A stretch of 64,000 nt of DNA, taken from contig NZ_FORU01000003.1 in NCBI RefSeq assembly GCF_900114085.1, positions 62,001-126,000 on the forward strand, in the 5' to 3' direction. This document shows, one piece after another, positions 48,202 to 57,343 of the stretch. Numbering within the stretch: the first letter of the stretch is position 1; every line of letters begins with the position of its first letter. Made by a program: the position numbers and the translations under genes. This stretch comes from Myroides guanonis. Lineage in GTDB: Bacteria > Bacteroidota > Bacteroidia > Flavobacteriales > Flavobacteriaceae. The notes below the pieces were generated by a model. The model was not told the origin of the DNA. It made no database searches and was given only the letters and a program-made list of their open reading frames with translations.

Positions 48202-48498
48202 TTATTTCATTAAGTCAGCTACGTACGGCATTAACGCTAAGTGACGCGCTCTTTTAACCGCAACAGAAACTTTTCTTTGATATTTCAAAGAAGTACCTGT
48301 TAAACGACGAGGAAGTAATTTCCCTTGTTCGTTTACGAATTTCAATAAGAAATCTGGATCTTTATAATCGATATATTTAATTCCAGATTTTTTGAAACGA
48401 CAATATTTTTTTGCTTTGTTCGTCTCTATATTCAAAGGCGTTAGATATCTAATATCTCCGTCTTTTTTTCCTTTTGCAGATTGCTCAACACTTGCCAT
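48202..48498 (-). CDS. rpsR: 30S ribosomal protein S18
   Basis: A 98-residue S18. The core [17 protein letters not shown] and [13 protein letters not shown] segment [17 protein letters not shown] are the family signature. It partners S6 in the ribosome platform. Two bases behind rpsF. Confidence 0.96.
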   Translation of the reverse strand: MASVEQSAKGKKDGDIRYLTPLNIETNKAKKYCRFKKSGIKYIDYKDPDFLLKFVNEQGKLLPRRLTGTSLKYQRKVSVAVKRARHLALMPYVADLMK

Positions 48499-48500
48499 AA

Positions 48501-48842
48501 TTAAGCTTTTTTAGATTTTAATTTATCTCTTCTTCTTTCAGCCCAAGAAATAGCATGTTTATCTAAACTTACAGTTAAGAAACGCATGATTCTTTCATCA
48601 CGACGGAATTCCGTTTCCAATGGAAGGATAACCTCTCCTGGAACAGTGTATTCGAATAAATGATAAAAACCACTTTTCTTGTTTTGGATTTCGTAAGCTA
48701 ATTTTTTCAAGCCCCAATCCTCTTTTGATACCATCTGTGCTCCTCTAGAAGTAAGAAATTCCTCAAATTTCTGTACTGTTTCCTTTACCTGAGTTTCAGA
48801 TAAAACGGGATTCAAGATGAAAACAGTTTCATAATGATTCAT
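48501..48842 (-). CDS. rpsF: 30S ribosomal protein S6
   Basis: A 113-residue S6 starting [16 protein letters not shown], the standard N-terminus, with the ferredoxin-like fold and a basic tail. It leads the S6-S18-L9 operon. The leader is only about 30 bases and an AT-only palindrome sits at its ATG (48843-48860), leaving no room for the S6:S18 autoregulatory RNA motif known in other phyla. Confidence 0.95.
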   Translation of the reverse strand: MNHYETVFILNPVLSETQVKETVQKFEEFLTSRGAQMVSKEDWGLKKLAYEIQNKKSGFYHLFEYTVPGEVILPLETEFRRDERIMRFLTVSLDKHAISWAERRRDKLKSKKA

Positions 48843-48876
48843 AAATAAAATATTTTATTTGTTATAAAATTGGGTG

Positions 48877-48907
48877 CAAAAATACGTTTTTATTTATAGT
48901 ATACAAA
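48877..48907 (-). promoter_or_regulatory. consensus promoter of rpsF-rpsR-rplI
   Basis: On the minus strand TTTG, exactly 19 bases, TATTTTTG. Confidence 0.75.
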
Positions 48908-48988
48908 ACCTTTATCACCTTTTTTACTACTAAACCTTCATTACAAGTCTCACACACAATATTATGCCCTATCAACTAAATACCATTT

Positions 48989-51439
48989 TTAATAAAAATC
49001 AACATTAATAGTCACCTTAACTGATCTGTATCCTCCAATAGCTTCAAAGCTCTTCAATATTCTTTGAATTTGTTTTTTAGTAGAGACCAAAGGTTTGTCT
49101 TGTGGTATTTTAATCAATATCACACGAATGTATTGATTGCGAATACGGTTAATAGCAGGTTCTTCTGGTCCTAAAACAGGAACAGCCAATTGATCTCTTA
49201 AATTATTATACAACCATAACGAAGCATCTTTCAATTTTTCAAATTCCCTATGCCTTAAATTTAAGCGCACCAACCTATAAAAAGGAGGATACTTAAAAAT
49301 ATACCTCTCATACATTTGTTCTTTATACATCCCTTCATAATCATTATTAGTCACCTGCTGTATAATGTTGTGATAAGGATTATACGTTTGAATAATAACC
49401 CTTCCTTTCTTTTCCTTTCTTCCTGCTCTACCGCCTAGCTGCGTCAACATCTGATAAGCCCTTTCATGAGCACGAAAATCAGGATGATACAAACTATTGT
49501 CAGCATTCAGTACCCCAACGAGATTTACATTGTCGAAATCCAATCCCTTTGCCAGCATTTGAGTTCCTACCATGATGTCGATTTCTCTTTTTTGAAAAGC
49601 GTCTAACAATTTTTCAAAACCATATTTACCCCGTGTGGTATCTTGATCCATACGGGCTATTTTCTTGTTTGGAAAAAGCGAGAACAGCTCTTCCTCCACC
49701 TGTTCTGTTCCAAAACCCCTAGTATCCAAATCTACACTATGACAGCGATAGCACTGTTTTGGCATCGCACTCGCGTAACCACAATAATGACATCGCAATT
49801 CATTTCTATATTTATGATAGGTAAGACTTACATCACAATGCGGACATTCAGGTACAGCACCGCAAGTCATACATTCCACCACAGGTGAAAATCCTCTTCT
49901 ATTTTGAAAAAGTATCACTTGCTCCCCTAAAGAAAGAGCCTGATTGATTTCAGAGACCATCACATCTGAAAAATGTCCCGTCATTTCCTTGCGCTTGTAC
50001 TTCTCCTTTAAATCCACTAAAACAACATCAGGCAATATCACATTGCTAAAACGCGTAGTCAATTTAACCAAACCATATTTAGATTGAAACGCATTATAAT
50101 ACGTTTCTAAACTTGGAGTCGCAGAACCTAACAAAACCTTAGCCTTACTTTGCATTGCCAAAACCACCGCTGCATCACGAGCGTGATAACGAGGAGCAGG
50201 GTCTTGTTGTTTATAAGAAGCTTCGTGCTCCTCATCTACAACAATCAATTTAAGATTGGCAAATGGCAAAAACAAAGCCGATCTAGTTCCTATAATAACC
50301 TGCGCTTTTTCAGAATCAGCCAATATTTGCCCCCAAACCTCAACACGTTCATTTTGCGAATATTTAGAATGATAGACCGCTACTTGATTTCCAAAATAAG
50401 CCACCAATCTAGAAACCAATTGTGCTGTTAATCCAATTTCTGGAACCAAAAATAGACTTTGACCTCCTTGTTTTAAAATTTCCTCAATCAGCTTTATATA
50501 AACTTCGGTTTTTCCAGAAGCAGTTACCCCATACAAAAGGACAACGTCTTTACTTTCGAACTGTTCTTCAATTTCACTCATCGCTTCTTGTTGAGCCTCA
50601 CTGAGAACAAAACTCGCTTGTTCGTCTTCTTGAAAAACAACTCTGTCTTGATTCAAATAATACTCCTCAAAAACCCCTTTATCTACCAAGGCTTTAATAA
50701 CACTTGGAGTAACTCCCGTTTCCTCTTGTAACTCCTTTACTGAAATAGGTTTTTTATAAGTAGCTTGTAATTGAAAATACTTCAAGACAAACTCTCGTTG
50801 TTTAGCAGCCCGGGAAACAATCTCTAACAGTGAAGCTAATCCTTCATCACCTTCATAAGCTTCCGTTAGTCGTATATATCGCAACTGCTTTGGTTTATAT
50901 CTTTCGATGAGCTCTTCGTGAAGATAAACCACACCTTTTTCCAATAGCGATTGAATAATAGGAAAAACTGTTTTTTTGTTGAGCACCGCTACAATCTCTT
51001 CAACTTTTAAGATAGCTTGAAACTGCAAGGCCTCATACACCAAAAACTCCTGATCACTTAGTTCTTTTGGATCAACGGTTGTAGCTGTATTAAAATGAAT
51101 AAGCGTTTCACTTTCCAACAACAAACGAGAAGGCATGGCTGCACGATACACTTCCCCTATAGAGCACATATAATAATTAGAAATCCATTTCCAATGTTCA
51201 ATCTGAATAGGAGTAACAACTACACCGCCATCTAAAATTTCTTGAATCTCTTTGGCTTTATATAACTCAGGTTTGCGATGATGTTTTTCTATTACCAAAG
51301 CCGTATACACTTTTGATTTACCAAAAGGTACCGCTACGCGCATACCCACTTGTAGGTAATCAAACTCTGTTTCCGAAACGAGATAAGTAAAAGTAGCATC
51401 TAGTGCCAATGGCACTACAACCTCAATAAAACAATACAT
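48989..51439 (-). CDS. priA: primosomal protein N' (replication restart helicase PriA)
   Basis: Restarts stalled replication forks. The 816-residue protein has an N-terminal DNA-binding domain, helicase motifs GVTASGKTEVY (Walker A) and VVDEEHEASYKQ, eight zinc-finger cysteines in the middle (CMTCGAVPECPHC, CHYCG, CYRC), and motif V/VI with GTQMLAKGLDF and GRAGR. It has its own -7 box and is separated from rpsF by about 145 bases. Confidence 0.95.
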   Translation of the reverse strand: MYCFIEVVVPLALDATFTYLVSETEFDYLQVGMRVAVPFGKSKVYTALVIEKHHRKPELYKAKEIQEILDGGVVVTPIQIEHWKWISNYYMCSIGEVYRAAMPSRLLLESETLIHFNTATTVDPKELSDQEFLVYEALQFQAILKVEEIVAVLNKKTVFPIIQSLLEKGVVYLHEELIERYKPKQLRYIRLTEAYEGDEGLASLLEIVSRAAKQREFVLKYFQLQATYKKPISVKELQEETGVTPSVIKALVDKGVFEEYYLNQDRVVFQEDEQASFVLSEAQQEAMSEIEEQFESKDVVLLYGVTASGKTEVYIKLIEEILKQGGQSLFLVPEIGLTAQLVSRLVAYFGNQVAVYHSKYSQNERVEVWGQILADSEKAQVIIGTRSALFLPFANLKLIVVDEEHEASYKQQDPAPRYHARDAAVVLAMQSKAKVLLGSATPSLETYYNAFQSKYGLVKLTTRFSNVILPDVVLVDLKEKYKRKEMTGHFSDVMVSEINQALSLGEQVILFQNRRGFSPVVECMTCGAVPECPHCDVSLTYHKYRNELRCHYCGYASAMPKQCYRCHSVDLDTRGFGTEQVEEELFSLFPNKKIARMDQDTTRGKYGFEKLLDAFQKREIDIMVGTQMLAKGLDFDNVNLVGVLNADNSLYHPDFRAHERAYQMLTQLGGRAGRKEKKGRVIIQTYNPYHNIIQQVTNNDYEGMYKEQMYERYIFKYPPFYRLVRLNLRHREFEKLKDASLWLYNNLRDQLAVPVLGPEEPAINRIRNQYIRVILIKIPQDKPLVSTKKQIQRILKSFEAIGGYRSVKVTINVDFY

Positions 51440-51460
51440 CTTACAACCTATTTATAAGAA

Positions 51461-51468
51461 CAAATATA
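51461..51468 (-). promoter_or_regulatory. -7 box of priA
   Basis: TATATTTG on the minus strand, 21 bases upstream of the priA ATG. Confidence 0.5.
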
Positions 51469-51485
51469 CTAGCTTTAAACTAAAA

Positions 51486-51526
51486 AAGCACCCTACCTTC
51501 AGATTCTAACTGAACATAGGGTGCTT
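51486..51526 (-). terminator. terminator of the DUF2147 gene
   Basis: Stem AAGCACCCTA / TAGGGTGCTT with an inner TTCAG / CTGAA stem, followed on the minus strand by a T-run. Confidence 0.75.
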
Positions 51527-51547
51527 ATTCTATTTCTATATTTCTAT

Positions 51548-51973
51548 TTAAGCTCTTATCCAAGTTTGGGTTCTGCCTACTAAGGAAATCCCAAGAAATC
51601 CTCGAACATCAAGTTTATTACTTCCATTCAACTTAATGTGACACTTGTATTCCTTTCCAGATTCTGGATCAATAATTCTACCTCCACTCAGCTCGTTTCC
51701 GTCTTTTTTCATATCTCTGATAATCACCAAACCTTGAATTGGTTTTCCCTTATCTACACCAGGACATTTATCGCATGTTCCTTTCGCTTTTTCTGGATTT
51801 AATATTTTCAGAACTTTGCCAAAATACTTTCCGTCCTTTTCAAAAATCTCAACAATAGACTTTTCTATTCCTGTTCTATCATCAATGGTCTTCCATCTCC
51901 CTACCATGCTTTGCGCATGAATTGTCGCCATTCCTCCTAGAAAAAACAACAAAATTAACAATTTACTTTTCAT
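51548..51973 (-). CDS. DUF2147 family exported protein
   Basis: A 141-residue protein with a 20-residue signal peptide (ending IHA-Q) and a small beta-barrel domain of the DUF2147 type: VGRWKTIDD at the start, a CDKCPG pair of cysteines in the middle, then IIDPESGKEYKCHIKL and a LDVRGFLGISLVGRTQTWIR ending typical of the family. Function unknown; relatives are periplasmic. It has its own -7 box (51994-52001), which overlaps the end of the upstream gene. Confidence 0.87.
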   Translation of the reverse strand: MKSKLLILLFFLGGMATIHAQSMVGRWKTIDDRTGIEKSIVEIFEKDGKYFGKVLKILNPEKAKGTCDKCPGVDKGKPIQGLVIIRDMKKDGNELSGGRIIDPESGKEYKCHIKLNGSNKLDVRGFLGISLVGRTQTWIRA

Positions 51974-51992
51974 ATTTATTTTTTTGGGTTAC

Positions 51993-52901
51993 TCAAATAT
52001 ATCGATTTTTCCTCTTCAATTTACTAATTGCAACATTTAATTCAAAACCTAAAAGCAAAATCATACAGTTAATCCAAATGTAAAACATCAAAACCAACAA
52101 AGTCCCAATAGAACCATATAACTCGTTATAACGAGCAAACCTCAACACATAAATACCAAACAAATAAGAAGTTAAAACATAGAGAATTGTAGTAAAAATA
52201 GAACCATTCGAAATGAAAGGTACTTGCTTGGTTTCCTTTGCTCCAAACTTATACAAAGTAGAAGTAACCATCAATATCATAAAAAGCAAAAAGATATTCC
52301 GAGCCCATTGAACCCAAATCTCCATAACCGCCAATTGATGAATAAGCACCTCAAATGTTACAAATACAGCCACAGAAATAATCAACATAACTGCCATTAA
52401 AACAGAGAGAGCTACGGCCACCAAATATTGACGAAAAAGACTTCTGGAAATTGTGATATGATAAGCCGACTCAAATCCGCCTATAATAGCAAAAACCCCA
52501 TTAGCCATTAAGAATACCGATAATAAAAACCCAGAAGACAATAACGATCTATAACTATTGTTCATAATATCTTCTAGAATAGACTCAATTGCCCCATAGG
52601 TATTTGGAGGAACAGAATCTGCAATAAAGCGCATAAAATCTTCTTGAAACCCTTCAATCGGAATATAAGGAATTAAGTTCAAAACAAATAAGGCAAAAGG
52701 AAAAAGAGCCATAAAGAAACTAAATGCAATAGAGCCCGCTCGATAAGAAAAAGCTCCTTTTACAATCCCAATAATATACAACTCCAAAAGGTCGTATAAT
52801 GAATAGCCCTCAAACTTAGGTAGTTTGACTTTTTTCACTAAAACAACCAAACTGCTTACAATTGGAATTTTATCTAATTTATCCTCTATCTCTTTTGACA
52901 T
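51993..52901 (-). CDS. YihY/BrkB family inner-membrane protein
   Basis: A 302-residue protein with six membrane helices and the family core around YRAGSIAFSFFMALFPFALF (about 57-77) and YGSIGTLLVLMFYIWINCMILLLG near the end. Once thought to be RNase BN, the family has no settled function; it may transport or protect at the envelope. Stands alone between nadC and the DUF2147 gene, all on the minus strand. Confidence 0.88.
   Translation of the reverse strand: MSKEIEDKLDKIPIVSSLVVLVKKVKLPKFEGYSLYDLLELYIIGIVKGAFSYRAGSIAFSFFMALFPFALFVLNLIPYIPIEGFQEDFMRFIADSVPPNTYGAIESILEDIMNNSYRSLLSSGFLLSVFLMANGVFAIIGGFESAYHITISRSLFRQYLVAVALSVLMAVMLIISVAVFVTFEVLIHQLAVMEIWVQWARNIFLLFMILMVTSTLYKFGAKETKQVPFISNGSIFTTILYVLTSYLFGIYVLRFARYNELYGSIGTLLVLMFYIWINCMILLLGFELNVAISKLKRKNRYI
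51994..52001 (-). promoter_or_regulatory. -7 box of the DUF2147 gene
   Basis: TATATTTG on the minus strand, overlapping the last codons of the YihY-family gene and about 20 bases before the ATG; a TTG lies 15 bases further upstream. Confidence 0.5.
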
Positions 52902-52997
52902 ATAACGGTATTGATTATTTCTATGTAATGAACAACAATATGTTATATCACTTTATCAAACTATTTTCATCTTGTTAATTAAACATGAAAACAAAAA

Positions 52998-53861
52998 TTA
53001 AACCACCGCCTTTAAACTCAAATCAAGATTATGAACCGAATGAGTTAAAGCCCCTGAAGAAACATAATCAACCCCACACAAAGCATAATTTCTAACCGTA
53101 GTCTGATCAATATTACCTGAAGATTCTGTCTCACAAGCATCACCAATCATCTCTACAGCCTTTTTAGTGGTGTTATAGTCAAAATTATCCAATAGAATTC
53201 GGTGTATACCACCACAAGATAAGATTTGAGAAACCTCTTCTAAATCACGAGCCTCCACAATAATTTTCAAGTCTCTATGTGTATCCTTTAGATATTTTTT
53301 AGTCTTTTCAATTGCTTGAACCATTCCACCTGCAAAATCAATATGATTGTCTTTCAACATAATCATGTCATATAATGCAAAGCGGTGATTCTCTCCCCCT
53401 GCAATCTTAACCGCCCACTTTTCAAGTGCACGAATACCTGGAGTTGTTTTACGAGTATCCAATATTTTAGTACCAGTTCCCTCTAACAAATCGACAAACA
53501 CTTTTGTTTTCGTTGCAATAGCACTCATGCGTTGCATTGCATTTAAAATCAAACGCTCTGCTTTAAGGATTGATTGTGAATTTCCGGTAATACGCAAAAC
53601 TTTATCACCAACTACAATCGGAGAGCCATCCTTAATATAAACCTCAACTTTCAAATCGGCATCTACATATTTCAACACCATTTTAGCAAATTCAACGCCA
53701 GCAAGCACACCAGCCTCTTTCACTACTATTTCAGCACTCCCTTTCGCATCCGCAGGAATACAAGCCAATGAGCTATGATCTCCATCTCCAATATCCTCGC
53801 GTAAAGCATTTACAATAATAATATCTAATTCTTTTTGAAATTGTTCTTCTGAAATCATCAC
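52998..53861 (-). CDS. nadC: nicotinate-nucleotide pyrophosphorylase (carboxylating)
   Basis: Makes nicotinate mononucleotide from quinolinate and PRPP in NAD synthesis. The 287-residue protein has the phosphate and quinolinate site LDTRKTTPGIRALEKWAVKIAGG split over residues about 135-157, HRFALYDMIMLKDNH after it, and a late SSGNI-like motif. Start at the first of two ATG codons; the second is equally possible. nadA and nadB are not in view. Confidence 0.93.
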   Translation of the reverse strand: MMISEEQFQKELDIIIVNALREDIGDGDHSSLACIPADAKGSAEIVVKEAGVLAGVEFAKMVLKYVDADLKVEVYIKDGSPIVVGDKVLRITGNSQSILKAERLILNAMQRMSAIATKTKVFVDLLEGTGTKILDTRKTTPGIRALEKWAVKIAGGENHRFALYDMIMLKDNHIDFAGGMVQAIEKTKKYLKDTHRDLKIIVEARDLEEVSQILSCGGIHRILLDNFDYNTTKKAVEMIGDACETESSGNIDQTTVRNYALCGVDYVSSGALTHSVHNLDLSLKAVV

Positions 53862-53965
53862 TTATAATTTGAAAGGCTAAAATATAAAATGTTTCACAGA
53901 AACACTTTCACAATACCTAGCAGTTTTACAGTTTTCAATTATAAAACCGCTATTTTACATAGAAC

Positions 53966-54550
53966 CTATTTATTCTTGACAATTACAACTCCTAACAGTT
54001 TATAAAATTCCCTCAAAATAGCAGGGTGTCCTGGCCAAGCAGGTGAAGTAGTCAAATTACCATCTGTAATAGCTTCATCAACTCCTATTTCTTTATAAAC
54101 ACCACCTGCCAAAGCAATATCAGGTCCCACGGCAGGATAAGCAGTTAAGGTACGTCCTTTCAACACTTCAGCAACCGTTAATATTTGAATACCATGACAA
54201 ATAGCAGCAACAGGTAAATCTTTTTCGAAAAAATATTTTACAATTTCCAATACACGTTGATTTAACCGAATATACTCTGGAGCCCTTCCACCACAAACAT
54301 ACAAACCATCATAATCCTCTAACTTAACTTCATTAAATGTTTTATTCAACACAAAATTATGTCCTCTAGATTCAGCATAGGTTTGATACCCTATAAAATC
54401 ATGAATAGCTGTTGCAATAACGTCGTCTTCCTTTTTACCTGGACACACTACATCAACATCTACACCTACTGATAATAGTGCTTGATAAGGAACCATGATC
54501 TCATAATCCTCTACAAAATCACCTGCTAACATTAAAACTGTTTTTTTCAT
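53966..54550 (-). CDS. DJ-1/PfpI family protein
   Basis: A 194-residue class I glutamine-amidotransferase-like protein starting at the ATG at 54550 ([17 protein letters not shown]). The nucleophile elbow is AAICHGIQ with Cys118-His119; an N-terminal Glu at residue 15 fits the family. Members act as deglycases, chaperones or proteases; a specific role cannot be assigned. A longer frame to 54631 adds 27 hydrophobic residues without a good start and is not supported by the family pattern. Confidence 0.85.
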   Translation of the reverse strand: MKKTVLMLAGDFVEDYEIMVPYQALLSVGVDVDVVCPGKKEDDVIATAIHDFIGYQTYAESRGHNFVLNKTFNEVKLEDYDGLYVCGGRAPEYIRLNQRVLEIVKYFFEKDLPVAAICHGIQILTVAEVLKGRTLTAYPAVGPDIALAGGVYKEIGVDEAITDGNLTTSPAWPGHPAILREFYKLLGVVIVKNK

Positions 54551-54738
54551 ACTTATCTCTTTAGATTCAACTCTATAAATATAGAAAAAACAAAGTACTT
54601 TTAAAAGAATAGCAACATCTAAAACAATCACTTTTACTTGTTTTTATTAATGTTACATACACAAGCATATAGATTTCAACATTACATCTCACCAATCATT
54701 TACATTAAAAATAGATTTCATAAAAACCCGCCTTTATG

Positions 54739-54746
54739 TATCTTTA
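54739..54746 (+). promoter_or_regulatory. -7 box of the lipoprotein gene
   Basis: TATCTTTA in the context TTTATGTATCTTTATA, nearly the same 16 bases as upstream of the azurin gene, 28 bases before the ATG at 54775. Confidence 0.45.
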
Positions 54747-54774
54747 TAGAAAAATAATTAAACGCAACATTATT

Positions 54775-55302
54775 ATGAAAAAATTAATCACACTTGGATT
54801 GGCATCCGTTTTCTTTATCTCGTGTAACACTAAAGTAGAACCACCAAAAGAAATCAAAGTTAAAGATTTATACACCATTGAAGTTTCAAGTACACTTGCT
54901 GAAATCACCGATTTGCAACCAGAAGCCTCATTGCAATATGGAAATAAATTCAAGGAGCTTTACATCGTAGCAATAGATGAAGACAAAAACACCTTTAATC
55001 AAACCATAGAAGCGTTGGGTAAAAAAGGAGATTTAGCTAGCTATGAAGCAGAGGTACTTTCTCATTATACAGGTACTAAAAACTACGAGTTACTTAATCA
55101 AAAGGACTTACAAATAGATGGTCACAATGCAAAGCTTTTAGATATTAAAGCCAATGTACAAGGAATAGACATCTATTACAAAATAGGAATCGTTGAAGGA
55201 AAAGCCAATTACTATCGCATAATAAGCTGGACATTAGAAAAATACAAAGATGCTCAGAACGAAACCATGGAGAAGATGATTTTAAGCTTTAAAGAGTTAT
55301 AA
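54775..55302 (+). CDS. predicted lipoprotein, function unknown
   Basis: A 175-residue protein from the ATG at 54775. It has a lipoprotein signal with FISC (Cys17), then a soluble alpha/beta domain with no motif I can name. The start at 54736 would precede the promoter box and is rejected. It is divergent from the PfpI gene and followed about 100 bases later by the azurin gene, which has a near-identical promoter box, suggesting a shared regulation. Confidence 0.7.
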   Translation: MKKLITLGLASVFFISCNTKVEPPKEIKVKDLYTIEVSSTLAEITDLQPEASLQYGNKFKELYIVAIDEDKNTFNQTIEALGKKGDLASYEAEVLSHYTGTKNYELLNQKDLQIDGHNAKLLDIKANVQGIDIYYKIGIVEGKANYYRIISWTLEKYKDAQNETMEKMILSFKEL

Positions 55303-55347
55303 CACTTAATTAACTCCTGTTTTTAAAGAGATTTAAACACATTTACG

Positions 55348-55355
55348 TATCTTTA
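55348..55355 (+). promoter_or_regulatory. -7 box of the azurin gene
   Basis: TATCTTTA in the context TTTACGTATCTTTATA, with a leader of about 45 bases to the ATG. Confidence 0.45.
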
Positions 55356-55404
55356 TAAGAATCAATTTTAAGGATTAAAATCAAAACTATTTAAAACAAA
55401 AAAG

Positions 55405-55920
55405 ATGAAAAAAGTAAACACCCTTTTAAGCCTTACGGCAGCAAGTTTTCTATTATTCTCTTGTGGAGATAAAACAAAAGATACTACACCAGCTTCGGAG
55501 GTTACTCCTACTGAAACAACCACAACAACTCCAGAAGCAGTTTCAGGTGTAACGGTAGAGATTTCAGCTGATGACTCGATGCAGTTTAACAAAAAAGAAA
55601 TCCGAGTACCAGTAGGCGAAAAAGTAACATTGACTTTAAAACACACTGGTAAAATGGACAAGAAACTAATGGGACACAATTTTGTATTGTTAAACCAAGG
55701 GGTGGATATGGCGGCGTTTGCTCAAAAAGCAGCAACCTCAACAGATAGCGACCATATACCAGCAGATGAATTGTCAAACATTTTAGCACATACAAAAATG
55801 ATTGGAGGAGGAGAATCAACAACGATTGAATTCACAGTTGACAAAGCAGGAACTTATGATTTCTTGTGTTCTTTCCCAGCACACTATGCATTAATGCAAG
55901 GAAAACTAATTGCTGAATAA
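55405..55920 (+). CDS. azurin, lipid-anchored
   Basis: Blue copper electron carrier of the azurin type, 171 residues. Lipobox LFSC (Cys20), a Thr/Pro/Glu-rich linker (25-47), then the cupredoxin domain with all type 1 copper ligands: His91 in MGHNFVL, Cys155 in FLCSFPAH, His160 and Met164. The sequence SFPAHYALM is the typical C-terminal ligand loop. The lipid anchor would hold it in the periplasm or at the outer membrane. It likely donates electrons to cytochrome oxidase or peroxidase. A strong terminator follows. Confidence 0.92.
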   Translation: MKKVNTLLSLTAASFLLFSCGDKTKDTTPASEVTPTETTTTTPEAVSGVTVEISADDSMQFNKKEIRVPVGEKVTLTLKHTGKMDKKLMGHNFVLLNQGVDMAAFAQKAATSTDSDHIPADELSNILAHTKMIGGGESTTIEFTVDKAGTYDFLCSFPAHYALMQGKLIAE

Positions 55921-55948
55921 GTCAATACGACTTATAAAATCTTATAAT

Positions 55949-55982
55949 AAAAAGCCTGTTTCATATCAAACAGGCTTTTTTG
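55949..55982 (+). terminator. terminator of the azurin gene
   Basis: Perfect 13-base stem (AAAAAGCCTGTTT and complement, loop CATATC) followed by T residues. Confidence 0.85.
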
Positions 55983-56030
55983 TATTCATAATACATTGAT
56001 ATCTGTAAAACCCACTATGGCAGATTTGAG

Positions 56031-56066
56031 AAACAAGACGGAGCAAGTCCAGAATGACTTGCGATT
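56031..56066. repeat. diverged REP-like element
   Basis: GCAAGTC, six bases, GACTTGC, an inverted repeat in a GAGCAAGTCCAGAATGACTT context that resembles the element after the symporter at the left end. Confidence 0.35.
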
Positions 56067-56137
56067 CACTAATATTTTATACAAGTACAAAACGCCCCTA
56101 AATCAATAGAACAAAATCCTTTTAAATAACTTAGAAA

Positions 56138-56863
56138 TTATCTTGCATATACTATCTGTGCAGGAAAGCAATTTTTATCATTCAAATATTCTTTACCAAA
56201 CTTGCTTTTATTTTTAAAGAAAAGCAATTGTACAACAACCAACGTAATTCCCGAATCTATCATTGACGGAAATGTAAACTGTCGTTCTTTTTCAAAATCA
56301 GCACTTTTCTTCACCTCCCAATGTTCATCCAAAACGTGTAATGTTTTATTGCTAGAAAAATTGTGATGAAGCACCAAAATCTGTACATCAACATGACCAC
56401 ATAGTTTGGGAAACTCCAATTCTTGAGCAGGAACATAACCCAAAATTTTTATATTCACATCATTATCCTGATTCTCGACTACGCTTATTTCGGGTTGAAA
56501 ATACTTTGTAAAAGGAGAATGTATATTAAACTCAAAACCTTTCAAATCAGACATATCCGCTGTATCTAAATCAGCAGCTACTACTCCCCTTTTCTCATTG
56601 TTTCTTAAAATATTCAAACAAGCTCCGCGTAATCGAGCCGCTTGCCTACTATCAACTTTCCCTCCAGTCCACGGTCGCATTTTCCCCATTAGTATAGAAG
56701 TTTGAGTACTGCAAACTCCAAACATTTTAGCGCTTTTTCTAGTTAAAACGGATCGCTTTACCTTCTCAGGAGCTGGATACACAACTTGCTTTCCATTAAC
56801 CACCTTAAAAATAATATCCCCCATTTTCCCCCTAATTAATCCTTGAGCATCTCTTATAGCCAT
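56138..56863 (-). CDS. unrecognised 241-residue protein
   Basis: I cannot name this protein. It has no signal peptide or membrane segment. The N-terminal half is strongly basic (pI high by eye; KVKRSVLTRKSAK near residue 35, RQAARLRGACL near 75), the C-terminal half is beta-rich and mixed in charge. The opening GLIRGKMGDIIFKVVNGKQVV resembles, by recall, a widespread but uncharacterised Bacteroidota family beginning with a glycine-rich strand and then a basic helix. It stands alone, with 260 bases empty on one side and 480 AT-rich bases holding a large inverted repeat on the other. It may belong to a small mobile or phage-derived cargo, but no such genes adjoin. Confidence 0.6.
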   Translation of the reverse strand: MAIRDAQGLIRGKMGDIIFKVVNGKQVVYPAPEKVKRSVLTRKSAKMFGVCSTQTSILMGKMRPWTGGKVDSRQAARLRGACLNILRNNEKRGVVAADLDTADMSDLKGFEFNIHSPFTKYFQPEISVVENQDNDVNIKILGYVPAQELEFPKLCGHVDVQILVLHHNFSSNKTLHVLDEHWEVKKSADFEKERQFTFPSMIDSGITLVVVQLLFFKNKSKFGKEYLNDKNCFPAQIVYAR

Positions 56864-57092
56864 GATATAAAAAAATAAAAATTAGACATCAATATATGAA
56901 ATAATTTTATTTTTTTAAGTTTCTATTTTTAGCGATTACAAATCCATTTTTTAAAACACTGAAAAACTCCAATTATTACATCATTTAAAAAAACATGTAC
57001 AAACTATTATTCAGTTAATAAAACAAAGACTACTTATTTCGAAAACAAAATCAAAGACTAAGATACTTTCTTTAGAATTCAATAAAATTCAG

Positions 57093-57180
57093 TTCAAAGT
57101 CCATTTAAAGTATATTTAAATTTCATTTTATAAATAAACTTTAAATAGAATATCAATAAACCTTAAATGGACCTTTAGAA
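57093..57180. repeat. AT-rich imperfect inverted repeat
   Basis: Arms of about 17 bases (TTCAAAGTCCATTTAA and TTAAATGGACCTTTAGAA, with one insertion and single differences) enclose about 50 bases that contain a second, shorter inverted repeat. It is the main feature of the 435 bases between the unrecognised 241-residue gene and ypdA. The rest of that gap holds nothing I can name apart from the ypdA promoter. Confidence 0.5.
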
Positions 57181-57293
57181 CTTTATCATACCTTATTACG
57201 TAAAGTTTAGTCAAAATATCTAGGGATATATCTTAATTCATTTTACATCCTTTTCAACGAACAAGCTCCTTTTTCCAATTCATTCTTTTAGAG

Positions 57294-57301
57294 TATTTTT
57301 G
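57294..57301 (+). promoter_or_regulatory. -7 box of ypdA
   Basis: TATTTTTG, exact match, 42 bases before the ATG at 57344; this puts the transcription start after the alternative start at 57299 and rejects that start. Confidence 0.5.
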
Positions 57302-57343
57302 CGTATTGCTTTTTGTGAAAAGCAAATACATATAGATAGAAGA

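Noticed and set aside
56138..56863. Phage structural gene or prophage remnant
   Set aside because: No integrase, capsid, tail or lysis gene nearby, and single isolated gene; evidence insufficient for a prophage call.
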